DNA from: Stenotrophomonas maltophilia
Lineage (GTDB): Bacteria; Pseudomonadota; Gammaproteobacteria; Xanthomonadales; Xanthomonadaceae
Assembly (NCBI RefSeq): GCF_900186865.1
Contig: NZ_LT906480.1
Coordinates: 3,614,001-3,678,000, forward strand
DNA length: 64,000 nucleotides
Direction: 5' to 3'
Position numbers and translations under genes: made by a program. Below the pieces are notes generated by a model. The model saw only the letters and a list, made by a program, of their open reading frames with translations. It had not been told where the DNA came from and made no database searches. This document shows positions 56,383 to 63,892 of this stretch, piece after piece. How positions within the stretch are numbered: position 1 is the stretch's first letter; each line of letters starts with the position of its first letter.

Positions 56383-56957
56383 GTCATGTCTCCCAGCCGT
56401 GCGCGCAACAGGCCGCGCGCACGATGCAGCTGTGCCTTGGAACTGCCGACAGCCATCTGCAGCTGCTCGGCGATTTCCTGGTGTTTCCAGCCTTCGATAT
56501 CGTGCAGCACCAGTACCGCACGCGCCCGTGGTGGCAGTGTCGACAATGCGCGCTCCAGGTCACGCTCGGTACCCGCGCAACGGTCATGCACCGCCAGTTC
56601 CTGCAGGCCGCCATCGACATCCTCCAGACTGTCGTGATCCTGCCCTGCGGCGCGACCGCGCAGTTCCATCAGTGCGGCGTTGACCCCCAGCCGATGCAGC
56701 CAGGTGGACAGGCTGCTCTCGAAACGGAACCCTGGCAGGGCTTTCCAGGCCTGCAGGAAGGCCTCCTGCAACGCATCCTCGGCACGTGCCTGCTGGCCGC
56801 CACACAACCGCCACAGGACAGCGAATACACGCGGCGCGTGACGCCGGTACAGCAGTTCGTAGGCAGCGGTGTCGCCGGCGGCCGCCGCCCGCACCAGGGC
56901 GGGTTCGTCGACGGCGTCGTTGGCGGCAGGCAGCGCGGGCATGGTGGTGTCGAGCAT
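56379..56957 (-). CDS. ECF-family RNA polymerase sigma factor
   Basis: 192 residues from ATG 56957 (MLDTTMPALP); an ATG five codons later is also possible. Region 2: YELLYRRHAPRVFAVLWRLCGG to AEDALQEAFLQAWKALPGFRFESSLSTWLHRL; region 4: LSTLPPRARAVLVLHDIEGWKHQEIAEQLQMAVGSSKAQLHRARGLLR. This is a small two-domain sigma factor directing core polymerase to a special regulon. It overlaps the anti-sigma-like gene (ATGA). The signal is unknown. Confidence 0.95.
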   Translation of the reverse strand: MLDTTMPALPAANDAVDEPALVRAAAAGDTAAYELLYRRHAPRVFAVLWRLCGGQQARAEDALQEAFLQAWKALPGFRFESSLSTWLHRLGVNAALMELRGRAAGQDHDSLEDVDGGLQELAVHDRCAGTERDLERALSTLPPRARAVLVLHDIEGWKHQEIAEQLQMAVGSSKAQLHRARGLLRARLGDMT

Positions 56958-57083
56958 ATCGCTTGGATGCGGCGACCCGGGAAAAGGTTTAGAGCCGATC
57001 GACGGCCGATGCCATGCAACCTTTTCGACGGCTGCTGCATCCATGGAAGGTCCTTCGCGAATCTGCCGTCCGGGAGTCCTGCC

Positions 57084-57263
57084 ATGTCCAGCCCTTCCTG
57101 CGCCGCCCTGCTGGTGATCGCTGCCTGCGTCCTGCTGCAGGCGCTGGGCCTGTCACTGCAGCTGCGCCCCGACAACGGCCGCGCCTGCCTGCATCAGCAC
57201 CGCCAGGAGCTGGTCTGCCTGGCCTGGACCCCGGCGGTCGAATCCCCCGCACGCGCCGGGTAA
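57084..57263 (+). CDS. Small hypothetical single-helix membrane protein
   Basis: 59 residues, not recognised. MSSPSCAALLVIAACVLLQALGL gives one membrane helix or signal-like segment (about 5-26), followed by a short tail with two cysteines (ACLHQHRQELVCLAW). GGAG lies ten bases before the ATG. It lies 36 bases before the MscS gene and divergent from the sigma gene. Short length keeps confidence moderate. Confidence 0.5.
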   Translation: MSSPSCAALLVIAACVLLQALGLSLQLRPDNGRACLHQHRQELVCLAWTPAVESPARAG

Positions 57264-57299
57264 CATCGAGGGCCGTTATTGCCACCCGTCGTCGCCCCC

Positions 57300-57893
57300 A
57301 TGATGTTGTCGCTGAAGGATCACCTGCCGGCCTGGACCTACCCTTGGCTCCACGACGCGGGTATCGCCGTGAAGATCCTGCTCACCCTGCTGGCCGCGTG
57401 GCTGCTGCGGGTGCTGGCACGGCGCTTGATCCGCCGCTTCGCCGAGCACTACACGCTGCCACCGGAAATGGTGATGGGCGCGCGCCGGATCACCAGTTTC
57501 GTGGTCTATTTCAGCGCAGTGCTGTACATCCTCAGCCTGCTCGGCGCATCGCCGTCGGTACTGTGGACCGCGTTCACCGGCTTCGCGGCGGTGGGTGCGG
57601 TGGCCTTCTTCGCGGCCTGGAGCGTGCTCTCCAACATCTTCTGCACGCTGCTGATCTTCACCACGCGCCCGTTCCGCCTGCATGACTACATCGAGGTGCT
57701 GGAGAACGGCGAGAAACCGGGCCTGAAGGGCCGGGTGATCGACGTGAACCTGATCTACACCACGCTGCAGGAGACCGGCGACGGCCACGAGGGCACGGTG
57801 CTGCAGCTGCCGAACAACCTGTTCTTCCAGCGCACGGTGCGGCGCTGGCGCGACCCGGCGCAGGCCCCCGGCGGCATCCAGGGCGACGGCTGA
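57300..57893 (+). CDS. Small MscS-type mechanosensitive channel
   Basis: 197 residues from ATG 57300. Three hydrophobic segments (about 21-40, 66-86 and 93-115), the last being the pore-lining Gly/Ala-rich helix FTGFAAVGAVAFFAAWSVLSNIFC, followed by the beta domain TRPFRLHDYIEV and VLQLPNNLFFQRTVRRW. Shorter than E. coli MscS (286) because the cytoplasmic cage is reduced, as in short MscS subfamilies. Releases osmolytes under hypo-osmotic shock. Followed by palindrome cluster III. Confidence 0.9.
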   Translation: MMLSLKDHLPAWTYPWLHDAGIAVKILLTLLAAWLLRVLARRLIRRFAEHYTLPPEMVMGARRITSFVVYFSAVLYILSLLGASPSVLWTAFTGFAAVGAVAFFAAWSVLSNIFCTLLIFTTRPFRLHDYIEVLENGEKPGLKGRVIDVNLIYTTLQETGDGHEGTVLQLPNNLFFQRTVRRWRDPAQAPGGIQGDG

Positions 57894-57982
57894 GGGAGGT
57901 TCTTCTTTGCAGGGCTGCGCCCTGCACCTGCAGAGGCCGAAGCCGAAGCCGAAGCAAGATCAAGAGCGGCATTCCGTGGGAT

Positions 57983-58086
57983 GGCGGGGCGGTGTGGGTG
58001 GTCAGGACACGCCGTAAACCCGTCCATGGGGGCTCGATGGCGCCATCCATGGCGCCAACGGTCCTGCCCACCCACACCGCCCCACC
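57983..58086. repeat. 104-bp palindromic module, copy 2
   Basis: Identical by eye to 1786-1889, more than 56 kb away, in the same orientation and the same relative place between the bounding module and the GACAGATT pair. Confidence 0.9.
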
Positions 58087-58240
58087 TCTGACAGATTCCG
58101 CGCGCTGTTGGTGGGTGCCGACCGTTGGTCGGCACATCTGTCAGATATCGATAGTCAAAATTGGATCCGACCCCGTGCCGACCAACGGTCGGCACCCACC
58201 ATCAGCAGCAGGTTCCAACAGATCGCGGAAATCTGTCAGA

Positions 58241-58421
58241 GGCGGGGCGGTGTCGGATTGCGGGGTGTCCGCGGCATGGGCCCGAGGCATGCCTCGGGCG
58301 GATTGGGCAGGACGCCCAACCCCGGGCTTGCCGTGTGCGCAGGAAAGCGCACACGAGCAAGCCGCGGCCAAGCCCCCATGGACGGGTTCACGGCGTCCCC
58401 GCACTCCGACACCGCCCTGCC
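58241..58421. repeat. Multi-armed palindrome, cluster III
   Basis: Arms 58241-58265 and 58397-58421 pair at 23 of 25 positions. The interior holds CCCGAGGCATGCCTCGGG, TTGGGCAGGACGCCCAA and a CTTGC...GCAAG hairpin; 58274-58362 matches 39546-39634 with four differences. The arms differ in sequence from those of clusters I and II although the core is shared. Confidence 0.85.
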
Positions 58422-58497
58422 AACCCACGGAATGCCAGCCTTTGATGTTGACGTTGCTTCTGCAGGTGCAGGGCGCAGCCCTGCAATAAAACACCCC

Positions 58498-58764
58498 TTA
58501 CCTCAGCTGGCTGTCCTTGCTGCCACGCCGGTTGTAGCCGGCATGCGCCTGCTCTTCGTCGTCGTGCGCCTGCTGGCACGCCACGCACAGCCGTACCCCG
58601 GGCACGGCCTGGCGCCGCGCCAACGGAATCGGTGCGTCGCATTCCTCACAGTGTTCCAGACCAGGGCCCTGCCGCAGCGGGCGCCGCGCGCGGGCAATCG
58701 CATCGTCGACGGTGGCGTCGATCTGGTCCTGGACCGCGCCGTCTCCCGCCCAACCGGTGGCCAT
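58498..58764 (-). CDS. DksA/TraR C4 zinc-finger protein
   Basis: 88 residues from ATG 58764 (MATGWAGDGAVQDQ). An ATG two codons earlier abuts GGAGG directly, so the later one with proper spacing is preferred. A C4 zinc finger CEECDAPIPLARR...CVACQQAHDDEE is the DksA/TraR signature (YbiI-like). DksA relatives bind in the polymerase secondary channel and alter initiation; this short form lacks most of the N-terminal coiled coil. Ends right at cluster III. Confidence 0.88.
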   Translation of the reverse strand: MATGWAGDGAVQDQIDATVDDAIARARRPLRQGPGLEHCEECDAPIPLARRQAVPGVRLCVACQQAHDDEEQAHAGYNRRGSKDSQLR

Positions 58765-58934
58765 GGCCATCCTCCGCAGGTGTGTCGCCTGATATGGGGA
58801 CGATACACCCGCGCACAAAGGAGCGGACCTGTGTTGAGCCGAGCCATGCCCGGCTGATCTTCAGCAATCTGAGCAGAACGTGGAGGGCTTCAATCAGGTC
58901 GATCGCGACTTAATCCCCTCCGTCCCCTTTTCGC

Positions 58935-59492
58935 TTACCAGACCAGGTCGTCGGGCACCTGGAACTGGGCGTAGTAGGCGTCGTCCTCGGCATTGCCGGT
59001 GGATATCTCAGCGGTCGAGCCCGGCTGGCCGTGGTCGACGATGATCGCTTCCGGGGCGCGCTCACGCACCTTCTCGGCAGCAGCACGTGGCAGCAGCGCG
59101 TAACCGTCGCCGTGGGCAACGATGACCAGCACGCCCACCGACAGCGCCTTGCGCAGCTTGGGGTCGATCAGCAGGGTGCGGATCGCCGCGCCATCGCTGA
59201 AGCGGTACTCGTCATCGCCCTTGTGGGGCACGGCATGGGCCGCGATGATCTGCTTCGCCTGCGCCTTCTGTTCAGCCTGCCTGGCCTGCGCATTGCGCTC
59301 GGCGGCCAGCGCGCGGTCGCGCTCGATCTTCTCGGCGCGGACGCGTTCAGCCTCGCGCTGGACCTCGGCCGAGGTCGATTCGGCCTTGCCCTGGCGGGCC
59401 TTGGCCTGCTCGCGCGCGGCGGCGCTGGCCTGCGACTTCTTGGCCAGGCCGGCCTTGAGCAATTGTTCCTGCAGCGCGTTGGGCTTTGCCAT
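58935..59492 (-). CDS. DUF2058 family protein (YaiL-like)
   Basis: 185 residues. The N-terminal half is a charged coiled coil (LQEQLLKAGLAKKSQASAAAREQAKARQ to ERNAQARQAEQKAQAKQII), and the C-terminal half is the conserved DUF2058 domain (YRFSDGAAIRTLLIDPKLRKALSVGVLVIVAHGDGYALLP). Function unknown; suggested to be nucleoprotein- or polysome-associated in the family. Divergent from the YgjP-like gene. Downstream, GGGGACGGAGGGGATTAAG-type sequence (about 58908-58928) may be part of its 3' region. Confidence 0.9.
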   Translation of the reverse strand: MAKPNALQEQLLKAGLAKKSQASAAAREQAKARQGKAESTSAEVQREAERVRAEKIERDRALAAERNAQARQAEQKAQAKQIIAAHAVPHKGDDEYRFSDGAAIRTLLIDPKLRKALSVGVLVIVAHGDGYALLPRAAAEKVRERAPEAIIVDHGQPGSTAEISTGNAEDDAYYAQFQVPDDLVW

Positions 59493-59554
59493 GGTCGGTG
59501 CGTACCGCGTGTAATCTTGGATGCCCCATTCTACCGACGCCCCGCCGCCCCTGC

Positions 59555-60055
59555 ATGGCAGTCCTGAAGTACCTCACCGGCTATCCCGAACCCCTGGTCG
59601 CCCAGGTCAGCGAACTGCTGGCGCAGGGCAAGCTCGGCCCCTGGCTGCAGCAGCGCTACCCCGACCCGCATGAAGTGCGCAGCGACCGCCAGCTGTACGA
59701 CTACACCCAGGAGCTGAAGGACCGCTACCTGCGCAAGTCGGTGCCGCTCAACAAGGTCTGCTACGACAACACGCTGGAAGTGATCAAGCACGCGCTGGGC
59801 ACTCATACCGCCATTTCCCGTGTGCACGGCGGCCGCCTCAAGGCCAGCCGCGAGATCCGCATCGCCACCGTGTTCCGCCAGGCACCGGCAGCGTTCCTGC
59901 GCATGATCGTGGTGCATGAGTTGGCCCACCTGAAGGAAGCCGACCACAACAAGGCCTTCTACCAGCTGTGCCAGCACATGGAGCCGGAGTACCTGCAGCT
60001 GGAGTTCGATACCCGCCTGTACCTGACCGAGCTGGCCAACCGCGGCCAGCGCTGA
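59555..60055 (+). CDS. YgjP-like zinc metallopeptidase domain protein
   Basis: 166 residues from ATG 59555 (MAVLKYLTGYPE). Zinc site HELAHLKEADHNKAFY: HExxH with a third His after DH, as in the YgjP/DUF45 (M48-like) family. The upstream part (VPLNKVCYDNTLEVIKHALGTHTA) is typical. Whether it cleaves proteins is unknown. A pseudouridine-synthase-like gene follows 47 bases downstream. Confidence 0.9.
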   Translation: MAVLKYLTGYPEPLVAQVSELLAQGKLGPWLQQRYPDPHEVRSDRQLYDYTQELKDRYLRKSVPLNKVCYDNTLEVIKHALGTHTAISRVHGGRLKASREIRIATVFRQAPAAFLRMIVVHELAHLKEADHNKAFYQLCQHMEPEYLQLEFDTRLYLTELANRGQR

Positions 60056-60102
60056 CCGGCCGCAGCAGCTACACTGCGCGCCCCCTGCCCGACCTTGCCG
60101 CC

Positions 60103-60801
60103 ATGGAACCGATCCGTCTCGACAAACGCCTGTCCGCCCTGCTCGGCATCCCGCGCGGCGAAGCGCGACGCTACATCGAAGGCGGCTGGGTCACGGTCAA
60201 CGGCGACGTGGTGGAGCAGCCGCAGCGCCCGGTCGATGACAGCGCGGTGATCGTCGTAGCCGCGCAGGCCAGCGATGAAAAGGCCGAGCGGGTCAGCATG
60301 CTGTTGAACAAGCCGGCCGGCGTTGCCGCTGAGACCCTGTGTGCGCTGGTCAGCAGTGACAGCCGCAGCGAACTCGATGCCAGCGACATCCGTCCGCTGC
60401 AGCGTCACTTCCATGGCCTGCAGCTGGCCGCCTCGCTTCCGGCCAGCGACAGCGGCCTGGTGGTGGTCAGCCAGGATCCGGCCACGCTGGCCCATCTGCA
60501 GCGCAATCTTGGCCGCACCGAACAGGAATACCTGATCGAAGTGGCCGAAGGCGGCCCGGAGCGTGGGCCATGGCTGATGGCGCGTCTGCAGCAGGAGGCC
60601 GGCGGCGGCAAGGTCAGCTGGCAGAGCGAACAACGCCTGCGCTTTGCCGGCAAGGGGCTTACCGCCAAGGGCCTGCGTGCAGCGGTGACAGCCGCCGGGC
60701 TGCAGGTGACCGGGGTGCGCCGCCTGCGTATCGGACGCGTGGCGCTGGGGCCGCTGCCGCCGGGGCAGTGGCGCTACCTGGGCAGCGACGAGCGGTTCTG
60801 A
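60103..60801 (+). CDS. S4 domain pseudouridine-synthase-like protein lacking the catalytic Asp
   Basis: 232 residues from ATG 60103. The N-terminal S4 RNA-binding domain is clear (IRLDKRLSALLGIPRGEARRYIEGGWVTVNGDVV), followed by LLNKPAGVAAE, the usual entry to an RsuA/RluB/RluF catalytic domain. Where the family has GRLDxDSxGL the protein reads ASLPASDSGL, so the catalytic Asp is replaced by Pro. The C-terminal NRQIRRM region is also lost (KGLTAKGLRAAVTAAGLQ). It probably binds RNA but cannot make pseudouridine by the known mechanism. The family call is firm; the loss of activity is inference. Confidence 0.85.
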   Translation: MEPIRLDKRLSALLGIPRGEARRYIEGGWVTVNGDVVEQPQRPVDDSAVIVVAAQASDEKAERVSMLLNKPAGVAAETLCALVSSDSRSELDASDIRPLQRHFHGLQLAASLPASDSGLVVVSQDPATLAHLQRNLGRTEQEYLIEVAEGGPERGPWLMARLQQEAGGGKVSWQSEQRLRFAGKGLTAKGLRAAVTAAGLQVTGVRRLRIGRVALGPLPPGQWRYLGSDERF

Positions 60802-60808
60802 GGTGTGC

Positions 60809-60901
60809 GGGTCAGAGCCCTTTCCTGTGGAATGGGATCCGACCCCATCGGTGACGCCCCCTCGGGGTGGGATCCCGTGCCGAAGGCAAGGGCTCTGACC
60901 C
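60809..60901. repeat. Inverted repeat with GGGTCAGAGCCC arms
   Basis: GGGTCAGAGCCCTT (60809-60822) pairs with AAGGGCTCTGACCC (60888-60901). The interior has GGGATCCGACCCC and GGGGTGGGATCCC that also pair. A relative of the stem at 1965-2005, directly after the pseudouridine-synthase-like gene. Confidence 0.8.
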
Positions 60902-60925
60902 CCTGTCGATCCTGCAGGCATTCCT

Positions 60926-60946
60926 TCACGCATGGCGTGGCTCTAC
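60926..60946 (-). repeat. SMAG/REP element
   Basis: CACGCATGGCGTG palindrome followed by CTCTAC, giving a GTAG head on the minus strand, ten bases before the phospholipase D family start. Confidence 0.7.
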
Positions 60947-60955
60947 CATCGGGGC

Positions 60956-62524
60956 ATGAGCCTGCCCAAGCCGCTGTGGCGACGCCTGCTGCGCATCGCT
61001 GCAATCATTCTCGCTGCGCTGGTGCTGCTGGTGCTGTCCGGCCTGCTGCTGGCCGACCACCTCACGCCGCAGGCACGGGGCACGCCTTCGCATGTGCTGC
61101 CACTGCAGCCGGCGCAGACCCGCATCGACCAGCAGATCGTGCCATTGCAGGAGGCCCATCCCGGCCAGTCCGGCGTGGCCTTCCTCAGTGATGGCATGGA
61201 TGCCTTCGCCGCACGCGCGATGATCACCACGCACGCAGGCCGCAGCCTGGACCTGCAGTACTACATCTGGCACGACGACCTGATCGGCCACCTGATGGCC
61301 AAGGCGCTGTATGACGCCGCCGAGCGCGGCGTGCGCGTGCGCATCCTGCTTGATGACATGAATGCCAAGGACAAGGACGCGCTGATGATGGCGCTCGATG
61401 CGCATCCGAACATCGAGATCCGCCTGTACAACCCGTTCCGCAACCGGACCGGCATCCTGCGCATGGTGGAGATGGTGCAGCGCTTCTTCAGCGTGAACCA
61501 CCGCATGCACAACAAGAGCTGGATCGCCGATGGCCGCGTCGCGATCGTCGGTGGCCGCAACATCGGCGAGGAGTATTTCAGCGCGCGCACCGATGTGAAC
61601 TTCCAGGATCTGGACCTGCTGGTCGCCGGCCCCGCCGTGGAGCAGGCCAACCGCATCTTCGACGACTACTGGAACAGCGAAACCGCCATTCCGGTATCCG
61701 CGCTTGCCTTCCATACCGACGCACAACTGCGCCTGCTGGTGCGCGAATCGGACCATGAGGCGCAGCGGGACGTGGCCCGGCCGTACCTGGCGCGCGTGGC
61801 CGAATCGCGCAAGCGGCAGCGCCCGAGCCCCGAGCCGCTGCGCTGGAGCGGTGCAGTGCGCATCGTGTCCGACCCGCCGATGAAGCACCGCAAGGACGAT
61901 CGCGCTGCCTGGCTGGTGTCGACCCTGATCAGCGAGCTGCAGGCCGCCAGGCACAAGGCCCTGTTGATCTCGCCCTACTTCGTTCCCGGCAACGAGGGCC
62001 TGGATGGCTTTTCGGCCATGTCCGGGCGGGGCGTGCAGGTCGGCGTGGTCACCAACTCACTGGCCGCCAATGATGTCGCCGCCGTACATGGTGGCTACAT
62101 GGGCTACCGCGTGCCGTTGCTCGAAGCCGGCGTCCACCTTTACGAACTGAAGGCACAAGGGCAGTCCGGCGATGCCGGCGTGTTCGGCAGCAGCGGCGCC
62201 AGCCTGCATACCAAGGCGTTCCTGGTCGATGACCGCCGCGGTTTTGTCGGTTCGTTCAACCTCGACCCGCGCTCGGCCTATCTGAACACCGAGATGGGCG
62301 TGCTGTTCGACGATCCGGTGCTGGGCGCACAGCTGCGGGACGAGTACCTGCGCCTGGCTGATCCCAGGCACAGCTGGTGGCTGGCGCTGGATGACCGTCG
62401 CCGGTTGCGCTGGCTGGAGCGCGAACCGCCACCGCACTGGGTGGAGGCCGAGCCGGGGGCAACGGCGCGCAAACGCTGGTTGTCTCGGGTGATCAGCTGG
62501 CTGCCGGTCGAATCGCAGCTGTAG
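60956..62524 (+). CDS. Phospholipase D family protein, cardiolipin-synthase-like
   Basis: 522 residues from ATG 60956 (MSLPKPLWRRLL). One N-terminal membrane helix (about 13-34). Two HKD motifs: HNKSWIADG in the first half and HTKAFLVDD in the second, each HxKxxxxD, with downstream GGRNIG and GSFNLDPRS. Such proteins exchange or hydrolyse phosphatidyl groups, for example in cardiolipin synthesis; the exact activity is not settled. Stop TAG directly precedes the convergent HDOD gene. Confidence 0.9.
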   Translation: MSLPKPLWRRLLRIAAIILAALVLLVLSGLLLADHLTPQARGTPSHVLPLQPAQTRIDQQIVPLQEAHPGQSGVAFLSDGMDAFAARAMITTHAGRSLDLQYYIWHDDLIGHLMAKALYDAAERGVRVRILLDDMNAKDKDALMMALDAHPNIEIRLYNPFRNRTGILRMVEMVQRFFSVNHRMHNKSWIADGRVAIVGGRNIGEEYFSARTDVNFQDLDLLVAGPAVEQANRIFDDYWNSETAIPVSALAFHTDAQLRLLVRESDHEAQRDVARPYLARVAESRKRQRPSPEPLRWSGAVRIVSDPPMKHRKDDRAAWLVSTLISELQAARHKALLISPYFVPGNEGLDGFSAMSGRGVQVGVVTNSLAANDVAAVHGGYMGYRVPLLEAGVHLYELKAQGQSGDAGVFGSSGASLHTKAFLVDDRRGFVGSFNLDPRSAYLNTEMGVLFDDPVLGAQLRDEYLRLADPRHSWWLALDDRRRLRWLEREPPPHWVEAEPGATARKRWLSRVISWLPVESQL

Positions 62525-62527
62525 CGC

Positions 62528-63604
62528 TCAGGGTGTTGGACCCGCCTCTTCCTGTCCGGCCTCATCACGTGTTTCCACGCTGCGTCCATGCAGGCGCCGC
62601 CAGATCCAACGCAGGGCATGCGGCGGCGCTGAAGGCAACTGTTCGAGCAGGGCCAGCATGCGGCTCTGGCTGGCATGTCCATGCCGGCACAGCAGGCTGG
62701 CTGCCGCCGCAGCGCTGGCCAGACGCAGGCTGTCGGCGAGTGGGCCATCGGCCTCCGGCGCCAGTGCCTGGTGCACGGGCTCGGGCAGCTCCCAGGCTGC
62801 AGCCACGCGTTGTGCCAGCGGCAACGACCATTGTTGGAGCAGTTGCAGGGCCAGCGCCGGCTCCACGGTTTCGTCGCGTGCCTGCGCTTCCTGCAGCAAC
62901 TGGCGCATCACCAGCGCTGACCCCAGCCCCTGCACCAGGCCCAGCCACTGCGCAGCGAAGGCATCACCGAAGGTGACCGTGCGCGCATGATCGGCGGCCG
63001 CACGCGAAGCCAGCAGCGCGTGCTCCCAGATGATCGTACTGAACTGCGGAAACATGCCGCACTGCACCTGCATCACCGGCTGCACCAGCACCGCGCTGAT
63101 GATCTGGCGCACGCCCTCGGTACCGACCAGGGTCACCGCACGCTGCAGGCTTTCCACCGGCCGCTCATGCACCTTGTAGGCCGGGCTGTTGGCGATGCGC
63201 AGCAGATTTCCGGTCAGCACCGGGTCCTGGCCGATGATGGCCGCCATCACCCGTGCCGAGGCGGCATCGTCGTTGACGGTCTGGATCAGCTGCGGCAGCA
63301 GTTGCGGGCGCCGCGGCAGGTGCCGGGCGGCCCAGTCACGGTCCTGCAGCGCGCGCGCCACCGCTTCGCCCAGTGCCGGATCCTGCACGGGGGCAGGCTC
63401 GCCGGCCAGCCGTGGGTACAGGGCAAGTGCGTGCAAGCCGCGCTGCAGGTGGGCGGCGATCTCACCGGCCTGCAGCGCCTCGCCCTGAAGGCTGGCTGCG
63501 GCAGCAGCGACCGCCTGTCGCGATACGGCCGCCAAGCGCAACGGAGCCGCCCCGGTCGAGCGCGCCAGCCAGCCGCGCAGCGATCGCCACCAGGCCGGCG
63601 TCAT
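62528..63604 (-). CDS. HDOD domain protein
   Basis: 358 residues. Central HDOD domain from about 95 (LLPQLIQTVNDDAASARVMAAIIGQDPVLTGNLLRIANSP, then HERPVESLQRAVTLVGTEGVRQI). HDOD is a non-catalytic relative of HD domains used in signalling, often with cyclic di-GMP. The N-terminal 90 residues are Ala/Leu-rich helices without a known domain. Partner genes are not evident here, though the CHASE2 cyclase lies 30 kb away. Confidence 0.9.
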   Translation of the reverse strand: MTPAWWRSLRGWLARSTGAAPLRLAAVSRQAVAAAAASLQGEALQAGEIAAHLQRGLHALALYPRLAGEPAPVQDPALGEAVARALQDRDWAARHLPRRPQLLPQLIQTVNDDAASARVMAAIIGQDPVLTGNLLRIANSPAYKVHERPVESLQRAVTLVGTEGVRQIISAVLVQPVMQVQCGMFPQFSTIIWEHALLASRAAADHARTVTFGDAFAAQWLGLVQGLGSALVMRQLLQEAQARDETVEPALALQLLQQWSLPLAQRVAAAWELPEPVHQALAPEADGPLADSLRLASAAAAASLLCRHGHASQSRMLALLEQLPSAPPHALRWIWRRLHGRSVETRDEAGQEEAGPTP

Positions 63605-63762
63605 CGCCGCCTGCCCTGTCGTTGTGGTGCCCTTGCCGTCACTGACCGCCCTGCCTCTTCACGCGAATCCGGCCACCCGCCGTCGTCGCAGCATCGGCCG
63701 CACTTTCATCTTCTTTAACCGGAAGGGCGCCGATGTCGACGGCAGCGACCGGGGGAATGGAC

Positions 63763-63768
63763 TAGAAT
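63763..63768 (+). promoter_or_regulatory. Candidate -10 element for the leucine dehydrogenase gene
   Basis: TAGAAT, one base from TATAAT, 125 bases before the start codon. No good -35 element is seen at normal spacing, so this is weak. Confidence 0.3.
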
Positions 63769-63841
63769 GGCGCCGCGCGACCCGTCTCCCTGCACTGACG
63801 ACGTCGCTTTTTTTGTTTTGGGACCCTACCGTTCACTGGCC

Positions 63842-63879
63842 GTTCGCTGCAGTTCGCCGCTGTTCGCCGCTGTTCGCGC
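63842..63879 (+). repeat. Four tandem decamers in the leucine dehydrogenase leader
   Basis: GTTCGCTGCA, GTTCGCCGCT, GTTCGCCGCT and GTTCGCGCC follow each other without gaps, ending 13 bases before the start codon. A T-rich stretch (CTTTTTTTGTTTTG, about 63810-63823) lies just upstream. Confidence 0.75.
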
Positions 63880-63892
63880 CATCGGAGACGCC

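Larger units (their letters stand above)
57894..58497. repeat. Intergenic palindrome cluster III
   Basis: About 600 bases without a convincing gene between the ends of convergent genes. In order: GCAGGGCTGCGCCCTGC module (57909-57928), three GCCGAA repeats (57936-57953), the 104-bp module (57983-58086), GACAGATT/ATCTGTC pairs enclosing GTGCCGACC-type palindromes (58090-58200), an AACAGATC/ATCTGTC hairpin, a palindrome with 25-base arms (58241-58421) enclosing the 89-bp core shared with cluster II, and the inverted bounding module (58465-58484). The flanks, including CCACGGAATGCC and its reverse complement, mirror each other. Confidence 0.85.

Noticed and set aside
58908..58928. GACTTAATCCCCTCCGTCCCC-like stretch as a terminator or known repeat
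   Set aside because: It resembles a motif I recall from other xanthomonad intergenic regions, but a single copy here with no pairing partner does not support a firm call.
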